Shown here: positions 28,253 through 37,069 of the stretch, piece after piece
How the letters are laid out: each line of letters starts with the position of its first letter
Numbering within the stretch: position 1 is the stretch's first letter
Origin: Rhizobium brockwellii
GTDB lineage: Bacteria; Pseudomonadota; Alphaproteobacteria; Rhizobiales; Rhizobiaceae
Direction: 5' to 3'
NCBI RefSeq assembly: GCF_000769405.2
Contig: NZ_CP053439.1
Span: 4,076,501-4,140,500, forward strand
Length of the DNA stretch: 64,000 nucleotides
Translations under genes and position numbers: made by a program
The notes under the pieces: model-generated
Told to the model about the DNA's origin: nothing
The model's input: only the letters and a program-made list of their open reading frames with translations
Database searches by the model: none

Positions 28253-28342
28253 TGTATTTTATGGTGATCGCCGAAGAAATCCAAAAATACGATACAGTGA
28301 CACCATCTTATTTATTGACAATCCTTCGTATCCCTCTACGCT
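28253..28342 (+). promoter_or_regulatory. Promoter region of the dehydratase operon with possible operator arms
   Basis: TTGACA (28315-28320) with TACGCT after 16 bases (28337-28342) is a plausible promoter. Upstream, GTATTTT (about 28254-28260) and AAAATAC (about 28284-28290), the latter followed by GATACA, form an inverted repeat that could bind the GntR protein. Both assignments are tentative. Confidence 0.35.
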
Positions 28343-28384
28343 GACACCACGGCCATGGATCAATTTGGCGAGGGAGGAACAGGT

Positions 28385-30097
28385 TTGTCGAACGGTCTTC
28401 GCCGCAAGCTGACGAGTTATGGCGATCAGGGATTCTCCCTTTTCCTGCGCAAAGCATTCATCAAGGCCATGGGTTATTCGGACGATGCGCTCCGCCGCCC
28501 GATCGTCGGCATCGCCAATACCTACAGTGATTTCAATCCCTGTCACGGCAATGTGCCGCAACTCATCGAGGCAACCAAGCGCGGCGTGATGCTGACGGGT
28601 GCGATGCCCATGGTGTTTCCGACGATCTCGATTCACGAGAGCTTTGCCTCGCCGACCTCGATGTATCTGCGCAATCTGATGGCGATGGAAACGGAAGAGA
28701 TGATCCGCGCCCAGCCGATGGATGCCGTCGTCCTGATCGGCGGCTGCGACAAAACCCTGCCGGCCCAGATCATGGCCGCCGCGAGCAGCGAGATACCGGC
28801 GATCTTCCTGCCGACCGGGCCGATGGCCGTCGGCCACCACAAGGGCCAGCGGCTTGGCGCCTGCACGGATTGTCGCCGCTTCTGGGGACGCTTCCGCGCT
28901 GGAGAGATCGACGAGGCCGAGATCGCCGAGGTCAACAACAAGCTGGCCAGCTCGATCGGCACCTGCACGGTGATGGGCACGGCGAGCACCATGGCGAACC
29001 TGACTGAAGTCATGGGGCTCTGCCTTCCCCGCGCCGGTTCGGCGCCCGCGGTCGAATCCGAGCGTGTCCGCCTTGCCGAGGAGACGGGCCGTGTCGCGGC
29101 GCGCCTCGCCATGGATGAGGCCGCACCGACGGTGCGCGATATCCTGACGCCACAGGCAATCCGCAACGGCCTCGTCGCGCTTCAGGCGATGGGCGGCTCG
29201 ACCAATGCCGTCGTTCATCTTGCCGCGATAACCGGCCGCCTCGGCCTGCGCCTCGACATGGCCGAACTCGACCGGCTGGGCCGAAGCATTCCCCTGCTCG
29301 TCGACCTGCAGCCCTCCGGCCAGCACTACATGGAGCAGTTCCACGAGGCGGGCGGCGTCCCGGCTCTGTTGAAGGCGGTGCGCCATGAAATTGACGGCAG
29401 CGCCCCGACGGTCTACGGCAGAACGATCGGCGAAATCATCGACGATGTCGTCGACGAACCGGGCCAGACCATCATCCGCACCGTCGAGAAACCGTTGAAG
29501 CCGATCGGAACGATCGCCGTCCTGTACGGCAATCTTGCGCCGCGCGGCGCCGTCATCAAACAATCGGCTGCCTCCAAGGAACTGCTCCAGCATATCGGAC
29601 GCGCCGTGGTCTTCGATTCGGTCGAGGATATGACGCTGCGCATCGACAGCGACGATCTCGACGTCCATGCCGATGACGTTTTGGTTCTGCGCAATGCCGG
29701 ACCAAAGGGTGCGCCCGGCATGCCGGAAGCCGGCTACCTACCCATCCCCCGCAAGCTCGCGCGGCAGGGCGTGAAGGACATGGTGCGGATTTCCGATGCC
29801 CGCATGAGCGGCACGGCCTTCGGCACCATCATCCTCCATATCGCGCCTGAAGCCGCCGATGGCGGCCCTCTGGCGATCGTCCGCACCGGCGATCGCATTC
29901 GCCTCGACGTCGAGGGCAGGCGCATCGACCTTGACATCGACCAGGCGGAATTCGATCGCCGCATGCTTGATGTCGTCAACCGGCCCTCCCCGGCCCCGGC
30001 GCGCGGCTATGCCAAGCTCTATCAGGAGCGCGTGCTCCAGGCTGACGAAGGCGCCGACTTCGACTTCCTGCAAAGCGAGGAGTTCGACGCGCGATGA
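28385..30097 (+). CDS. IlvD/Edd-family dehydratase, probable sugar-acid dehydratase
   Basis: This 570-residue Fe-S dehydratase has the three cluster cysteines C53 (NPCHGN), C121 (GGCDK) and C194 (GTCTVMGTAS). The family includes dihydroxyacid dehydratase (IlvD) and arabinonate, xylonate and galactonate dehydratases. The neighbours (lactonase, DHDPS-like aldolase, glycosidase) favour a sugar acid. I place the start at a TTG (28385) because GGAGG lies seven bases upstream. An ATG at 28355 in frame would add ten residues but has no such site. The stop overlaps the next ATG (ATGA). Confidence 0.83.
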   Translation: MSNGLRRKLTSYGDQGFSLFLRKAFIKAMGYSDDALRRPIVGIANTYSDFNPCHGNVPQLIEATKRGVMLTGAMPMVFPTISIHESFASPTSMYLRNLMAMETEEMIRAQPMDAVVLIGGCDKTLPAQIMAAASSEIPAIFLPTGPMAVGHHKGQRLGACTDCRRFWGRFRAGEIDEAEIAEVNNKLASSIGTCTVMGTASTMANLTEVMGLCLPRAGSAPAVESERVRLAEETGRVAARLAMDEAAPTVRDILTPQAIRNGLVALQAMGGSTNAVVHLAAITGRLGLRLDMAELDRLGRSIPLLVDLQPSGQHYMEQFHEAGGVPALLKAVRHEIDGSAPTVYGRTIGEIIDDVVDEPGQTIIRTVEKPLKPIGTIAVLYGNLAPRGAVIKQSAASKELLQHIGRAVVFDSVEDMTLRIDSDDLDVHADDVLVLRNAGPKGAPGMPEAGYLPIPRKLARQGVKDMVRISDARMSGTAFGTIILHIAPEAADGGPLAIVRTGDRIRLDVEGRRIDLDIDQAEFDRRMLDVVNRPSPAPARGYAKLYQERVLQADEGADFDFLQSEEFDAR

Positions 30098-30966
30098 GCG
30101 CCGCTGATATCGAGGCACCGCTTTGCCTGCCCCACCGGCCGCTGACGCGGCTGCCTCGGGCGGCACTGCCGCAAGGCACGGTCGATACGCATTTCCACGT
30201 CTTTCGCGCTGGCGCTCGGCTCAATACCCCACGTAGCTACACGCCTGACATTGCGACGATTTCCGACTGGATCGAATTCTCCGGCAGCCTTGGCATCGCC
30301 AGAGGCGTTTTGGTGCAGCCAAGCGTCTATGGCCTCGACAACAGGGTGCTGCTGGAGGGACTGGCCGCCTATCCAGATCGTCTGCGCGGCATCGTCGTCA
30401 TCGATCCCGAAACCGCGGAGACCGAAATCGAGCGGCTCGACCGGCTCGGCGTGCGCGGCGTGCGGATCAACACGCGCAACAAGGGCGGCCTCCCGCTCGC
30501 CGCCGCCAGGACATTGGCGGAAAGCATAGCCCCTCTCGGCTGGTCGCTGCAATTGCAGATCAATCCCGAACAACTTCCCGATATCGCGGCAGCCCTGTCC
30601 GGCATTCGCCTGCCCATCGTCATCGATCATCTCGGCTTCATTCCGCTTGCCACGGAGACGAGATCACGGCATGTCGATGGGCTGAGAAGGCTGATGGACG
30701 CGGCTGATACCTATGTCAAAGTCACCGCACCCTACCGCTTGACGAAGGACATGAACGACCAAGGTTTCGCCGAAGTCGGCCGCGCCCTCGCCGCCACCCA
30801 CGCAGAAAGGCTGCTCTGGGGCAGCGACTGGCCGCATACCGAATTGTGGGACGGCATGCCCGATGACTCTGAGCTGGTAGAGACCATGCAGGCCGCCATC
30901 GACGACCCCGCGGTTGCAGAAAAGATTTTTGTTCGAAATGCCGAAGCGCTGTTCTTCGGCCGCTGA
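30094..30966 (+). CDS. Amidohydrolase-2 family protein, probable sugar lactonase
   Basis: This 290-residue TIM-barrel metal hydrolase has an N-terminal DTHFHVF metal motif (H33, H35), a histidine in VIDHLGF, and the C-terminal WGSDWPH aspartate. This is the COG3618-type pattern seen in fuconolactonase, galactarolactonase and 2-pyrone-4,6-dicarboxylate lactonase. Translation is coupled to the dehydratase gene. In this setting it would open the lactone produced by the dehydrogenase before dehydration. The substrate is inferred from context only. Confidence 0.77.
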   Translation: MSAADIEAPLCLPHRPLTRLPRAALPQGTVDTHFHVFRAGARLNTPRSYTPDIATISDWIEFSGSLGIARGVLVQPSVYGLDNRVLLEGLAAYPDRLRGIVVIDPETAETEIERLDRLGVRGVRINTRNKGGLPLAAARTLAESIAPLGWSLQLQINPEQLPDIAAALSGIRLPIVIDHLGFIPLATETRSRHVDGLRRLMDAADTYVKVTAPYRLTKDMNDQGFAEVGRALAATHAERLLWGSDWPHTELWDGMPDDSELVETMQAAIDDPAVAEKIFVRNAEALFFGR

Positions 30967-30980
30967 ATTGGAGAGCACCA

Positions 30981-31913
30981 ATGGCCAGACTGACCGAGGA
31001 TGCCAAGGGCGTCTATGTGATCGCCGTAACCCCCTTCACCGATGACGGCGCGCTCGATCTCGCCAGCATCGACAGCATGGTCGATTTCTATGAAGGCGCC
31101 GGCGTGACCGGCCTGACGGTGCTCGGCCAGCTTGGCGAGGCTCCGAAGCTGACCGCCGAAGAATCGCGAACCGTGGTCGAGCGCGTATTGAAGCGCCTCG
31201 ACGGGCGGCTCCCGGTCGTTGTTGGCGTTTCGGCGCCAGGGCTTGCGCCGATGAGCGAGCTCGCCGAAGCCGTCATGCGTGAGGGTGCCGCCGGTGTCAT
31301 GGTCGCGCCACCCTGGACCGTCAAGACCGACGATCAGGCTTTCGCCTTCTACCAGTCGGTCGGCGAGGCCCTGGGCGATACGCCCTTCGTGCTGCAGGAT
31401 TATCCGCTCACCACCAATGTGACGATTGCGCCCAAGGTCATCGAGCGCATCGTCAACGAGGTGCCGAACTGCGTCATGCTCAAGCATGAGGATTGGCCGG
31501 GTCTTTCGAAAATCTCGGCACTTCGCGCCGCCAGCGAAAAGGGCGCCATGCGGCGTATCTCCATCCTCTGCGGCAATGGCGGGCTTTTCCTGCCCGAAGA
31601 AATGGGCCGCGGCGCCGATGGCGCCATGACCGGCTTTTGTTATCCCGAGATGATGGTTGGTGTCGTCGAGGCCTATGCCGCCGGAAATCCCGATCGCGCC
31701 CATGCGATCTTCGATGCCTATCTGCCGCTCGCCCGCTACGAACAGCAACAGGGCATCGGTCTTGCCTCGCGTAAATATGTGCTTGCCAAGCGCGGTGTGA
31801 TCAAGTCCGCCACCCTGCGCAAGCCGGGCGCCAAGCTCTCGGCGCTTGATATTGCCGATGTCGAGCGGCTGCTGGCGCGCCAGGCCATCCGCCTCAAGGA
31901 GATCGGGGCGTAG
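30981..31913 (+). CDS. DHDPS/NAL-family protein, probable keto-deoxy sugar-acid aldolase or dehydratase
   Basis: This 310-residue (beta/alpha)8 enzyme of the dihydrodipicolinate synthase/N-acetylneuraminate lyase superfamily has the Schiff-base lysine in CVMLKHEDWPG and the catalytic tyrosine in LQDYPLTTN. Chromosomal dapA is normally elsewhere, and the position after a dehydratase and lactonase points to a 2-keto-3-deoxy sugar acid as substrate. The product would be pyruvate plus an aldehyde, or a keto-semialdehyde if it dehydrates. GGAGAG precedes the ATG. The 3' end overlaps the convergent GNAT gene by 20 bases. Confidence 0.8.
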   Translation: MARLTEDAKGVYVIAVTPFTDDGALDLASIDSMVDFYEGAGVTGLTVLGQLGEAPKLTAEESRTVVERVLKRLDGRLPVVVGVSAPGLAPMSELAEAVMREGAAGVMVAPPWTVKTDDQAFAFYQSVGEALGDTPFVLQDYPLTTNVTIAPKVIERIVNEVPNCVMLKHEDWPGLSKISALRAASEKGAMRRISILCGNGGLFLPEEMGRGADGAMTGFCYPEMMVGVVEAYAAGNPDRAHAIFDAYLPLARYEQQQGIGLASRKYVLAKRGVIKSATLRKPGAKLSALDIADVERLLARQAIRLKEIGA

Positions 31914-32391
31914 CACACCGGCGCAAATCCGAAGCCGCTGGATCATCGCTATGGCGCTGCAGCGCGAGCAGATGCGTATATCCATCTCGTCCGTGGGGTT
32001 GAAACCCGAGCGACTCCCAGAACTTCGCTGCACCATCGTTCCCCGCATGAACGGTGACGACAGTGCAGAAGGAACGCGCATGATCGAGCAGAGCCAGGGC
32101 AAGAATCCGGCCGATGCCGCGCCCGCGCGTTGCAGGACGAACGTAGAAACGCCGCATCCGCAACACCCCGGACATGGCCGTTTCGACGGTCATGCTACCG
32201 ATGCCGGCGAGCGCGTCGTCGACATAGGCTCCAAGCAGCCTTTCACCGTCACGCTGGAACCTGTTGTCGCCGGTCGACCATTCGTCGATAAGACGGGTGA
32301 TATGGAGATAGCCTTCTTGCCGGGCCTCGCTTTCGAGATCTGCGATCTCCTGTGGCAATCGATCGCGGAGCCGGCGGATATTGATCGTCAT
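31894..32391 (-). CDS. GNAT-family N-acetyltransferase
   Basis: This 165-residue protein has the acetyl-CoA-binding loop RPATRGRGIGRILA near residue 90 and the C-terminal GNAT strand (AKFWESLGFQPHGRDGYTHLL). The substrate cannot be inferred. Its last 20 bases overlap the 3' end of the plus-strand DHDPS-like gene, so the two transcripts are antisense there. Confidence 0.8.
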   Translation of the reverse strand: MTINIRRLRDRLPQEIADLESEARQEGYLHITRLIDEWSTGDNRFQRDGERLLGAYVDDALAGIGSMTVETAMSGVLRMRRFYVRPATRGRGIGRILALALLDHARSFCTVVTVHAGNDGAAKFWESLGFQPHGRDGYTHLLALQRHSDDPAASDLRRCATPRSP

Positions 32392-32412
32392 GGCAATGCC
32401 GGTGGTTAGATG

Positions 32413-33363
32413 TTAGATTGCAGGAACCGGTATCTCGCGGCGCGTCGGCGCAGCCGGCAGGCCGACCGGCGCGAAACTCGCGTCACCATCTCTAGCCATG
32501 TCGTGCACGGTATGTTTCTCCAGCGCCTTGGTCACCTCATTGAGGTCGCCGTCCAGCTGTTCGGCCGGAATGAGATTGCCGATGACGAAATCGAAGCGGT
32601 CGCCGCGTTTGTTCAGCAGTTCGTGGAACACAGTCATGTCGCGAAGCTCCGTCGACCATTTCGCCAGCCAGTAGAACAGCCCCGAATTGCGCGCCGTAAT
32701 ATGGACGGGAAGGATCGGCAGATTGTATTTGCGCGCCAGCCCGACGGCCGAGGTCTTCCATGGCCGTTCGTTCAGACGGCCGTTCGCCCAATAGGCGATG
32801 CGGCCTGAGGGAAAGAGCACTGTCGCCTTGCCTTCCTTCACCGCATGGTTGGTCAGCTGCAGCGTTTCACGCGCCTTCAGCTTGCTCTTATGCTCCTCCC
32901 GCCATTCGACGGGAATGATCATCTCGGCAAAGCGCGGATTGACGCGGATGGCATCGCGATTGGCGAAGAACATCATGTCCGGCCGTCGCGTTTTCAAAAG
33001 ATCGAACACGGCAACGCCGTCGGCGATGCCGGTCGGATGGTTGCTGACGAGGATGAAGCCGCCCGAGGCTGGAATGCGCTCGCCATTGGTGATGCCGATG
33101 TCGAGCCTCAGCACATCGCTCAGATATTCGAACGACTGGAAGCCCGGCATTTTGGCGACCGCATTGGCGAATTCGAGCGCCTTGTTGTAGCGCAGCAGCG
33201 TGTAGAGGAACGGCCGCATGAGCGGCCAGAGCGGATTTTTCACGATCCTCTGGCCGCGTTCGGCAATCAGCGTATCGACGATATGACCGGGCTTTCCCTG
33301 TGAAACGAGAGCGATCGCTTCCGCGATCTGTCCGAAAGCCGTCATGGAATCGCGCCGTGCCAT
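32413..33363 (-). CDS. PlsC-type lysophospholipid acyltransferase family protein
   Basis: This 316-residue acyltransferase has the HX4D catalytic motif in SNHPTGIADGV near residue 108 and a block III-like FPSGRIAYW near residue 184. Such enzymes acylate lysophosphatidate, lyso-ornithine lipids or related acceptors at the membrane. No clear transmembrane helix is visible. It follows the GNAT gene's start after 21 bases on the same strand. The acceptor lipid is not known. Confidence 0.77.
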   Translation of the reverse strand: MARRDSMTAFGQIAEAIALVSQGKPGHIVDTLIAERGQRIVKNPLWPLMRPFLYTLLRYNKALEFANAVAKMPGFQSFEYLSDVLRLDIGITNGERIPASGGFILVSNHPTGIADGVAVFDLLKTRRPDMMFFANRDAIRVNPRFAEMIIPVEWREEHKSKLKARETLQLTNHAVKEGKATVLFPSGRIAYWANGRLNERPWKTSAVGLARKYNLPILPVHITARNSGLFYWLAKWSTELRDMTVFHELLNKRGDRFDFVIGNLIPAEQLDGDLNEVTKALEKHTVHDMARDGDASFAPVGLPAAPTRREIPVPAI

Positions 33364-33502
33364 GAAAGATCCTGTCTATGGGGTATAAGCTATCGCAATA
33401 GAATATGATCGAAGGATGACAAAGGCTTGGCCGGCATTATCAATTCCATAACTGTTCCTGCTCCAAATTGGCGGACTTGAAGGCAAAATCAAGGCCCGCA
33501 AC

Positions 33503-34438
33503 GTGAACGAACTGCTTGTTATCGCCGATCAGCGCCTGATGGCGGAGCGTGCCGCATGGCTTGAAAACCTCGCCCACGAGCGCCGTCTTTCCGAGCACAC
33601 GCTCGACGCTTACGAGCGCGACACCCGCCAGTTTCTCACCTTTATGACCGGCCATCTCGCCGGCCCGGTGACGCTTGGCGATATCAGGGAGTTGCGCTCC
33701 GCCGATTTCCGCGCCTTCCTGGCGGCCCGGCGCAAGCAGGGCTCCGGCGCCCGCTCGCTCGGCCGCAATCTCGCCGGTCTTCGCTCGCTGCTGCGCCATC
33801 TCGAAAAGAAGGGCTTGGTCAACGCCGCCGGTGCTGCCGCGGTGCGCTCGCCGAAACAGCCGAAATCGCTGCCCAAGCCGCTGTCGGACACCCAGGCGAT
33901 CACCGTCGTCAGCGACGACGCCCAGCTCCATGACGAACCCTGGATTGCGGCGCGCGATGCGGCTGTCATGACGCTGCTCTACGGCTGTGGCCTGCGCATC
34001 TCCGAGGCGCTGGATCTTACTCCCACCGACCTGCAGAAGGGCGCGACGACGCTGCGCATCACCGGCAAGGGCAACAAGACGCGGCTGGTGCCGCTGCTCT
34101 CTGTGGTTTTCGATGCGGTCGAGAAATATCGCACGCTCTGCCCCTACCATCTCGAAAGCGGCGAACCGTTGTTTCGCGGCGCCCGCGGCGGCAAGCTGCA
34201 GGCGGCGATCATCCAACGCACCATGCAGAAGATGCGCAGCGCCTTCGGTCTGCCGGAGACGGCGACACCGCATGCACTGCGCCATTCCTTCGCCACCCAC
34301 CTGCTTGCCGGCGGCGGCGATCTGCGCACCATCCAGGAGTTGCTCGGCCATGCCAGCCTTTCCACAACACAGGTCTATACCGGCGTCGATGCATCGCGGC
34401 TGCTCGAGGTGTATGATCGGGCGCATCCGCGAGCGTAG
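33503..34438 (+). CDS. xerC: Tyrosine recombinase XerC
   Basis: This 311-residue recombinase has a complete catalytic set: R164 (GCGLRISEAL), K189, H257 and R260 (HALRHSFATH), H283 (GHASLSTTQ) and Y292. With XerD it resolves chromosome dimers at dif. The start is a GTG without an obvious ribosome-binding site; an ATG at 33539 is an alternative. There are no flanking integrase-type att repeats, so it is the housekeeping protein. Its TAG stop is the terminal triplet of a RIME-like element. Confidence 0.88.
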   Translation: MNELLVIADQRLMAERAAWLENLAHERRLSEHTLDAYERDTRQFLTFMTGHLAGPVTLGDIRELRSADFRAFLAARRKQGSGARSLGRNLAGLRSLLRHLEKKGLVNAAGAAAVRSPKQPKSLPKPLSDTQAITVVSDDAQLHDEPWIAARDAAVMTLLYGCGLRISEALDLTPTDLQKGATTLRITGKGNKTRLVPLLSVVFDAVEKYRTLCPYHLESGEPLFRGARGGKLQAAIIQRTMQKMRSAFGLPETATPHALRHSFATHLLAGGGDLRTIQELLGHASLSTTQVYTGVDASRLLEVYDRAHPRA

Positions 34439-34542
34439 CGCATCGGCCCGAAAATCGGACCGATTTTCGGAAAAGCACGATGCGTAGATTGAAAGTGTTA
34501 CAGCGTCCTTTGCGCGTCTGAAAGACGCGCAAAGGACGCTAT
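34436..34542. repeat. RIME-like element, family II, joined to a family III element
   Basis: TAGCGCATCGGCCCGAAAATCGG at the left, then CGATTTTCGG ... CGATGCGTAGATTGAAAGTG, then AGCGTCCTTTGCGCGTCT paired with GACGCGCAAAGGACGCT. The order is that of the reverse-orientation family II copies. The first three bases are the xerC stop codon. A family III element begins immediately after it. Confidence 0.82.
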
Positions 34543-34651
34543 AATGCATGTCGCCCAAAAGTGCGCAGCGGTTATGAAGCAACGACATGCATAAACGATA
34601 GGCTTAAAGCGCATCGCATGGATGCGATTGAATGTGAGGCGCTTTAAGCTC
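34543..34651. repeat. RIME-like element, family III
   Basis: GCATGTCGCCCAAAAGTGCG with CAACGACATGC forms the first palindrome. TTAAAGCGCATCGCATGGAT with GAGGCGCTTTAA forms the second. A related copy lies at 55528-55637. It is joined directly to the family II copy to the left, making a mosaic of about 215 bases. Confidence 0.78.
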
Positions 34652-34734
34652 TCGTTAAGGCATTCTCTTAAAGGAATATGCGCAAGCCGGGCGTAGAGCA
34701 TGAACGCACAAGGCATGTGATCGGAACACCCATC

Positions 34735-35811
34735 ATGACGACATCAATCGGCCGCCGGACGTCTTACCTCGCAGTGCCGGCCAATCTGTTGCTCTGGCTG
34801 ATCGCAGCCTTTCACATGCTGCTTCTTGCCGCCCTGTTTGGCGCCTTCCTGACGGCAAGGCCGGCAGCGGCCGAAGACGTCGCCTGCACCGGCCGCAATC
34901 TGATGGTCGAGCTGCGACAGAACGACCCTGCCCGCTACGCAGAGGCGCTGAAGGAAGCCGACGCCACGCCGAACGGCAAGGGTATCTTCTGGAAGATCGA
35001 GAAGCCGGGATTGGCACCGTCGTGGCTGCTCGGCAGCATGCATGTCACCGATCCGCGCGTGCTGGCCCTGCCGCCACGCGCCCAGGCAGCCCACGACGCC
35101 GCCGACACGATCATCATCGAATCCGACGAGATCCTCGATGAGCGGAAGGCGACCGCCGCCCTGCTCGCAAAGCCGGAACTGACGATGTTCACCGACGGCA
35201 CGACGATCGACATGCTGCTTTCCCCCGAGGACTACAAACGTCTCGAAACCGGCCTCAAGCAGCGCGGTATCCCGATCAGCGCCGTTTCCCGGATGCGGCC
35301 CTGGATGATTTCGAGCGCCGTCGCCCTGCCGGCCTGCGAAATCGCCCGCAAGGCAAAAGGCGCGCAGTTCCTCGACCAGAAGATCGCCACCGATGCCATT
35401 GCCCAGGGCAAGCAGGTCAAGGGGCTGGAAACTCTTGCCGAGCAGATCCAGGCCATGGCCGATCTGCCGGTCGAATTCCATCTGAAATCGCTGATCGAGA
35501 CGCTGGAACTCGGCGACAAGATGAGCGACGTCGTCGAGACGATGACCGACCTCTACCTCTCCGGTGATATCGGCATGACCATGCCGATGCTGAAAACCGT
35601 GACACCAGAGGAAGAAGGCGAAAACAGCGATTATGCCGCTTTCGAGCAGCGCGTCATCCTTGACCGCAACAAGGTGATGGCCGAGCGCGCAGCGCCCATC
35701 CTCGACAGCGGCAACGTCTTCATGGCCGTCGGCGCCCTGCACCTGCCCGGCAAGGACGGCGTCATCGAACTGCTGCGCCAGCAGGGCTTCACCGTGACAG
35801 CTGTAAATTAA
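34735..35811 (+). CDS. TraB/GumN-family protein
   Basis: This is a protein of about 358 residues with an N-terminal hydrophobic segment and a likely signal cleavage after RPAAA (about residues 15-46), so it is exported or anchored. The TraB/GumN core shows the GSMHVTDPRVL motif near residue 96 and the C-terminal GALHLPGKDGVIELLRQQGF. The molecular role of the family in bacteria is unclear; related domains resemble metalloproteases. An upstream ATG at 34678 preceded by AAAGGA could also be the start. Confidence 0.77.
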   Translation: MTTSIGRRTSYLAVPANLLLWLIAAFHMLLLAALFGAFLTARPAAAEDVACTGRNLMVELRQNDPARYAEALKEADATPNGKGIFWKIEKPGLAPSWLLGSMHVTDPRVLALPPRAQAAHDAADTIIIESDEILDERKATAALLAKPELTMFTDGTTIDMLLSPEDYKRLETGLKQRGIPISAVSRMRPWMISSAVALPACEIARKAKGAQFLDQKIATDAIAQGKQVKGLETLAEQIQAMADLPVEFHLKSLIETLELGDKMSDVVETMTDLYLSGDIGMTMPMLKTVTPEEEGENSDYAAFEQRVILDRNKVMAERAAPILDSGNVFMAVGALHLPGKDGVIELLRQQGFTVTAVN

Positions 35812-35925
35812 GCATTCAGTGCCAAGATTGACGGATGGGACATGCTTGGCAAAATAGGCCTTGTGCACCGGATGGGCGGCGTGAAAACGAGCTCTGGTTC
35901 GGGAAGCGAATTAATTTCGCCGGAG

Positions 35926-36399
35926 ATGGAAACTATAAATCGGCCCAGCTTTTTGCCGCCACCGCGGAAACACAAATTGAAAGCTATTCGCAGTTTACGA
36001 ACGGTCGCGATTCTTGCCGCTTCCAGCATCCCATGCATCGCCACCGCCACTCAGAGTAATCGACTTCCGCTGGGGAGATATTGCGGGGAGCTCCTGTCGA
36101 ACGGCATCATGGCAGAGGCGCAGACAACGTTCGGTCCGAGTGTCACAGACGGCAAGATAAGCGGAAGCTACGTATTCTTCGAGGAAGGGCAGACTGTCAC
36201 GGGCTTGCTGGCTGAGCCGAGCGACGACGGTGATGGAAGTGACTTAACGCGCAATCTCGTTTGGCAGGACAGGTATGGCCACGGGAATCTGGTTATAACC
36301 TTCACATCGGATTTCTCCGAATTCCAAGGATACTGGAGTGACGGAGGGAAGGCGTCTTTTCCATGGAACGGGATGCGTTGCGAACCAACGATAAGCTAA
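35926..36399 (+). CDS. Small secreted protein of unknown function
   Basis: This protein of at most 157 residues has a hydrophobic segment AIRSLRTVAILAASSIPCIA before a probable cleavage site at ATA-TQS. The mature part is small and acidic. The start is uncertain: ATG 35842 and ATG 35926 are in frame, and a TTG at about 35974 would give a signal peptide of normal length. Base composition is less GC-rich than in neighbours, suggesting a recent or poorly expressed gene. I recognise no family. Confidence 0.5.
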   Translation: METINRPSFLPPPRKHKLKAIRSLRTVAILAASSIPCIATATQSNRLPLGRYCGELLSNGIMAEAQTTFGPSVTDGKISGSYVFFEEGQTVTGLLAEPSDDGDGSDLTRNLVWQDRYGHGNLVITFTSDFSEFQGYWSDGGKASFPWNGMRCEPTIS

Positions 36400-36468
36400 A
36401 TTAAACTCCCAATTGTGCCACCTCATCGATTAACGGGGCAAGGCGCATGTGATCGCTTATGCCGAAGG

Positions 36469-36969
36469 TCAGCCGAGCGTCATGCGGCGCAGAACATTGC
36501 TTTTCCAATAGAACTGATGGACGAGGGCGCCGGCGATATGCGCCGCGATCAGCGCCCAGAGAATGATCTTCAGGACATCCGCGTGGAACGAACCGGCGGG
36601 ATCGATACCGAAATAGTAGGCGGCGATGCCCGAAAGCGGCATCGCGAAGATCAGGATGTAGAGGCCGGCATGGGCAAGCCTCGCTGCAAGGCGGAAGATC
36701 GCCGGCTCCTGCACGACCTCGTCCGGAACGCCCTTGGTAAAACGCAGCCCGAGCCTGAGGACGGCAAGCAGCAGGATGGCGATGCCGACATAGGCATGGA
36801 TATTCGCCGACGAAATCTGCTCCGGCGTCGGTACCTGGCCTCTGCGCATCAGCCGATGCCAGATATTCATGCCGTCGGGAAACAGCAGATTGAAGAAGAT
36901 CAGCAGCGCCACGGCCCAGTGAAGAAAACGCTGGCTCAGGCTGTAAGTCACGATGGACGGCTGCTGCAT
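36469..36969 (-). CDS. Cytochrome b561-family di-haem membrane protein
   Basis: This 166-residue protein has four transmembrane helices and histidines placed for two b-type haems (RFLHWAVALL, NIHAYVGIAIL, ARLAHAGLYIL, IAAHIAGALVHQFYW). This matches the prokaryotic cytochrome b561 family, which moves electrons from quinol, sometimes to oxygen or superoxide. The ATG at 36969 has AAGG upstream; a TTG at 37011 is less likely. It lies downstream of lpdA on the same strand, after a hairpin. Confidence 0.83.
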   Translation of the reverse strand: MQQPSIVTYSLSQRFLHWAVALLIFFNLLFPDGMNIWHRLMRRGQVPTPEQISSANIHAYVGIAILLLAVLRLGLRFTKGVPDEVVQEPAIFRLAARLAHAGLYILIFAMPLSGIAAYYFGIDPAGSFHADVLKIILWALIAAHIAGALVHQFYWKSNVLRRMTLG

Positions 36970-37019
36970 TTCTGGACCTTCGCGGATGCTGAACTCAACG
37001 ATACGCAACAACTAAACAA

Positions 37020-37041
37020 CCGCTTGCCTTCCGGCAAGCGG
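37020..37041 (-). terminator. Hairpin downstream of lpdA
   Basis: CCGCTTGCC (37020-37028) and GGCAAGCGG (37033-37041) form a perfect nine-base-pair stem with loop TTCC. On the minus strand it is followed by TTGTTTAGTTG. It lies 29 bases beyond the lpdA stop and probably ends that transcript. Confidence 0.65.
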
Positions 37042-37069
37042 CTGTATGCTTTGTTACGAATATGTAAGA

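Noticed and set aside
28259..29668. 469-codon minus-strand open frame opposite the IlvD/Edd dehydratase
   Set aside because: Shadow frame; the dehydratase has all three cluster cysteines on the other strand.
33503..34438. Possibility that the tyrosine recombinase marks an integrated mobile element
   Set aside because: The protein is a housekeeping XerC by motifs and length; no att repeats, tRNA target or phage/ICE genes are nearby.
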